From Actinomycetota bacterium (GTDB lineage Bacteria; Actinomycetota; Actinomycetes; Nanopelagicales; Nanopelagicaceae), in the NCBI GenBank assembly GCA_009702845.1, contig WLHG01000063.1, positions 1-6,293 of the forward strand: DNA of 6,293 nucleotides, given 5' to 3'. How positions within the stretch are numbered: position 1 is the first letter of the stretch; each line of letters opens with the position of its first letter. The notes beneath the pieces were generated by a model. It saw only the letters and a program-made list of their open reading frames with translations. It had not been told where the DNA came from and ran no database searches. Shown one piece after another: positions 5,920 through 6,293 of this stretch. Made by a program: the position numbers and the translations under genes.

Positions 5920-6293
5920 TTACTCTCCTTTGTAAGAATGTAGCCATCAACATTTGAAAAGCCGACGACTTTGTAACCGTTCTCAAATGCTGAAAGGAAT
6001 TCGGCCCTCACGCGTAAGCGTTCAACCATCGCCTCTTCAGCGCTTCTAGCCCTTAACGCAACAATATCTTCAGGGATGGCAATACTGATTGCGCCGTGGG
6101 GTAAGTCAGAAGTGGCACGTGATGATGGTGGAACGTCTGCCGATACATGCCACTTCACCATAATGCGATCAGATACATCACCTGCGTTCACTAAATCCGT
6201 CATCGACCCATAGAAATCTGGATAATATTCTGAAACTTCAACCCCAAGCTTTGAAATATTAAAACCTGCGTTCTTTCGCACAAGGGGATCAAA
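5916..6293 (-). CDS. COG3375-type GNAT acyltransferase, C-terminal part (probable D-amino acid N-succinyltransferase)
   Basis: The C-terminal 125 or so residues of a gene that enters from the right edge. The frame stays open to base 6293 and begins FDPLVRKNAGFN, an internal conserved block of the COG3375 GNAT group, so the GTG at 6281 is an internal codon and not the start. The blocks KLGVEV, YYPDFYGSM, NAGDVSDRIMVKW and a final GYKVVGF...YILTK fit the second half of this family, whose members are usually about 250-280 residues. In Geobacillus a homologue succinylates D-amino acids from succinyl-CoA and is encoded with an NSAR and an M20 N-succinyl amino acid hydrolase. Here its TGA stop overlaps the GTG start of the NSAR-family gene, suggesting translational coupling and a shared pathway. 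The acetyl/succinyl-CoA-binding half lies outside the window, so the acyl donor cannot be checked. Confidence 0.82.
   Translation of the reverse strand, partial: FDPLVRKNAGFNISKLGVEVSEYYPDFYGSMTDLVNAGDVSDRIMVKWHVSADVPPSSRATSDLPHGAISIAIPEDIVALRARSAEEAMVERLRVRAEFLSAFENGYKVVGFSNVDGYILTKESK
5925..5930 (-). promoter_or_regulatory. Ribosome-binding site of the racemase-family gene, inside the acyltransferase gene
   Basis: AAGGAG on the minus strand (5930-5925) lies five bases before the GTG start at 5919 and within the last codons of the upstream acyltransferase gene. It decides the GTG start and, with the four-base GTGA overlap, supports coupled translation of the two enzymes. Confidence 0.75.

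Noticed and set aside
5916..6281. A complete 121-residue gene starting at GTG 6281.
   Set aside because: The frame stays open to the window edge, and the residues before the GTG (FDPL) continue a conserved acyltransferase block, so this is an internal codon of a larger gene.

Overview
The window is a compact, AT-leaning bacterial region with seven genes, two of them cut by the window edges, and spacers of at most 129 bases. There are no tRNA or rRNA genes, insertion sequences or CRISPR arrays. The 2-hydroxyacid dehydrogenase resembles the actinobacterial LldD2 type. Several start codons sit directly behind a TANNNT box, as in leaderless actinobacterial genes, and the racemase/acyltransferase pair also occurs in Actinobacteria. 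A streamlined low-GC actinobacterium, for example of the freshwater acI/Nanopelagicales kind, is my best guess. It is an inference from style, not a proven assignment.

Layout. On the minus strand, read right to left, the right end carries the C-terminal part of a COG3375-type GNAT acyltransferase (6293-5916). Its stop overlaps the GTG start of an o-succinylbenzoate synthase / N-succinylamino acid racemase family enzyme (5919-4810). Facing it on the plus strand are an FMN-dependent L-lactate/2-hydroxyacid dehydrogenase (2153-3373) and an FAD-dependent D-amino-acid-oxidase-fold oxidoreductase (3503-4786), separated by 129 bases. Divergent from the dehydrogenase, on the minus strand, are a RarD-type EamA permease (2039-1140), an SMP-30/gluconolactonase-like protein (1013-147), and the first 34 residues of a succinylglutamate desuccinylase/aspartoacylase-family zinc hydrolase (104 to beyond 1).

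How the genes may work together. The acyltransferase plus racemase pair is two thirds of the known N-succinyl route that turns D-amino acids irreversibly into L-amino acids. The third step, removal of succinate, is classically done by an M20 peptidase. None is visible here, but the AstE/AspA-like gene at the other end is a plausible chemical substitute. The two flavoenzymes oxidise 2-hydroxy acids and amines or amino acids, and the permease and the lactonase-like protein could handle transport and a cyclic intermediate. The whole looks like a small-molecule salvage island for D-amino and hydroxy acids. That joint role is inference.

Non-coding signals worth attention are a repeated TANNNT-N6/7-start pattern before four genes, a heptamer TCACTAT found three times in the spacers flanking rarD, a 12-bp palindrome and a 30-bp-spaced direct repeat between the divergent rarD and dehydrogenase genes, and an unexplained, potentially structured 129-base spacer between the two flavoenzyme genes.
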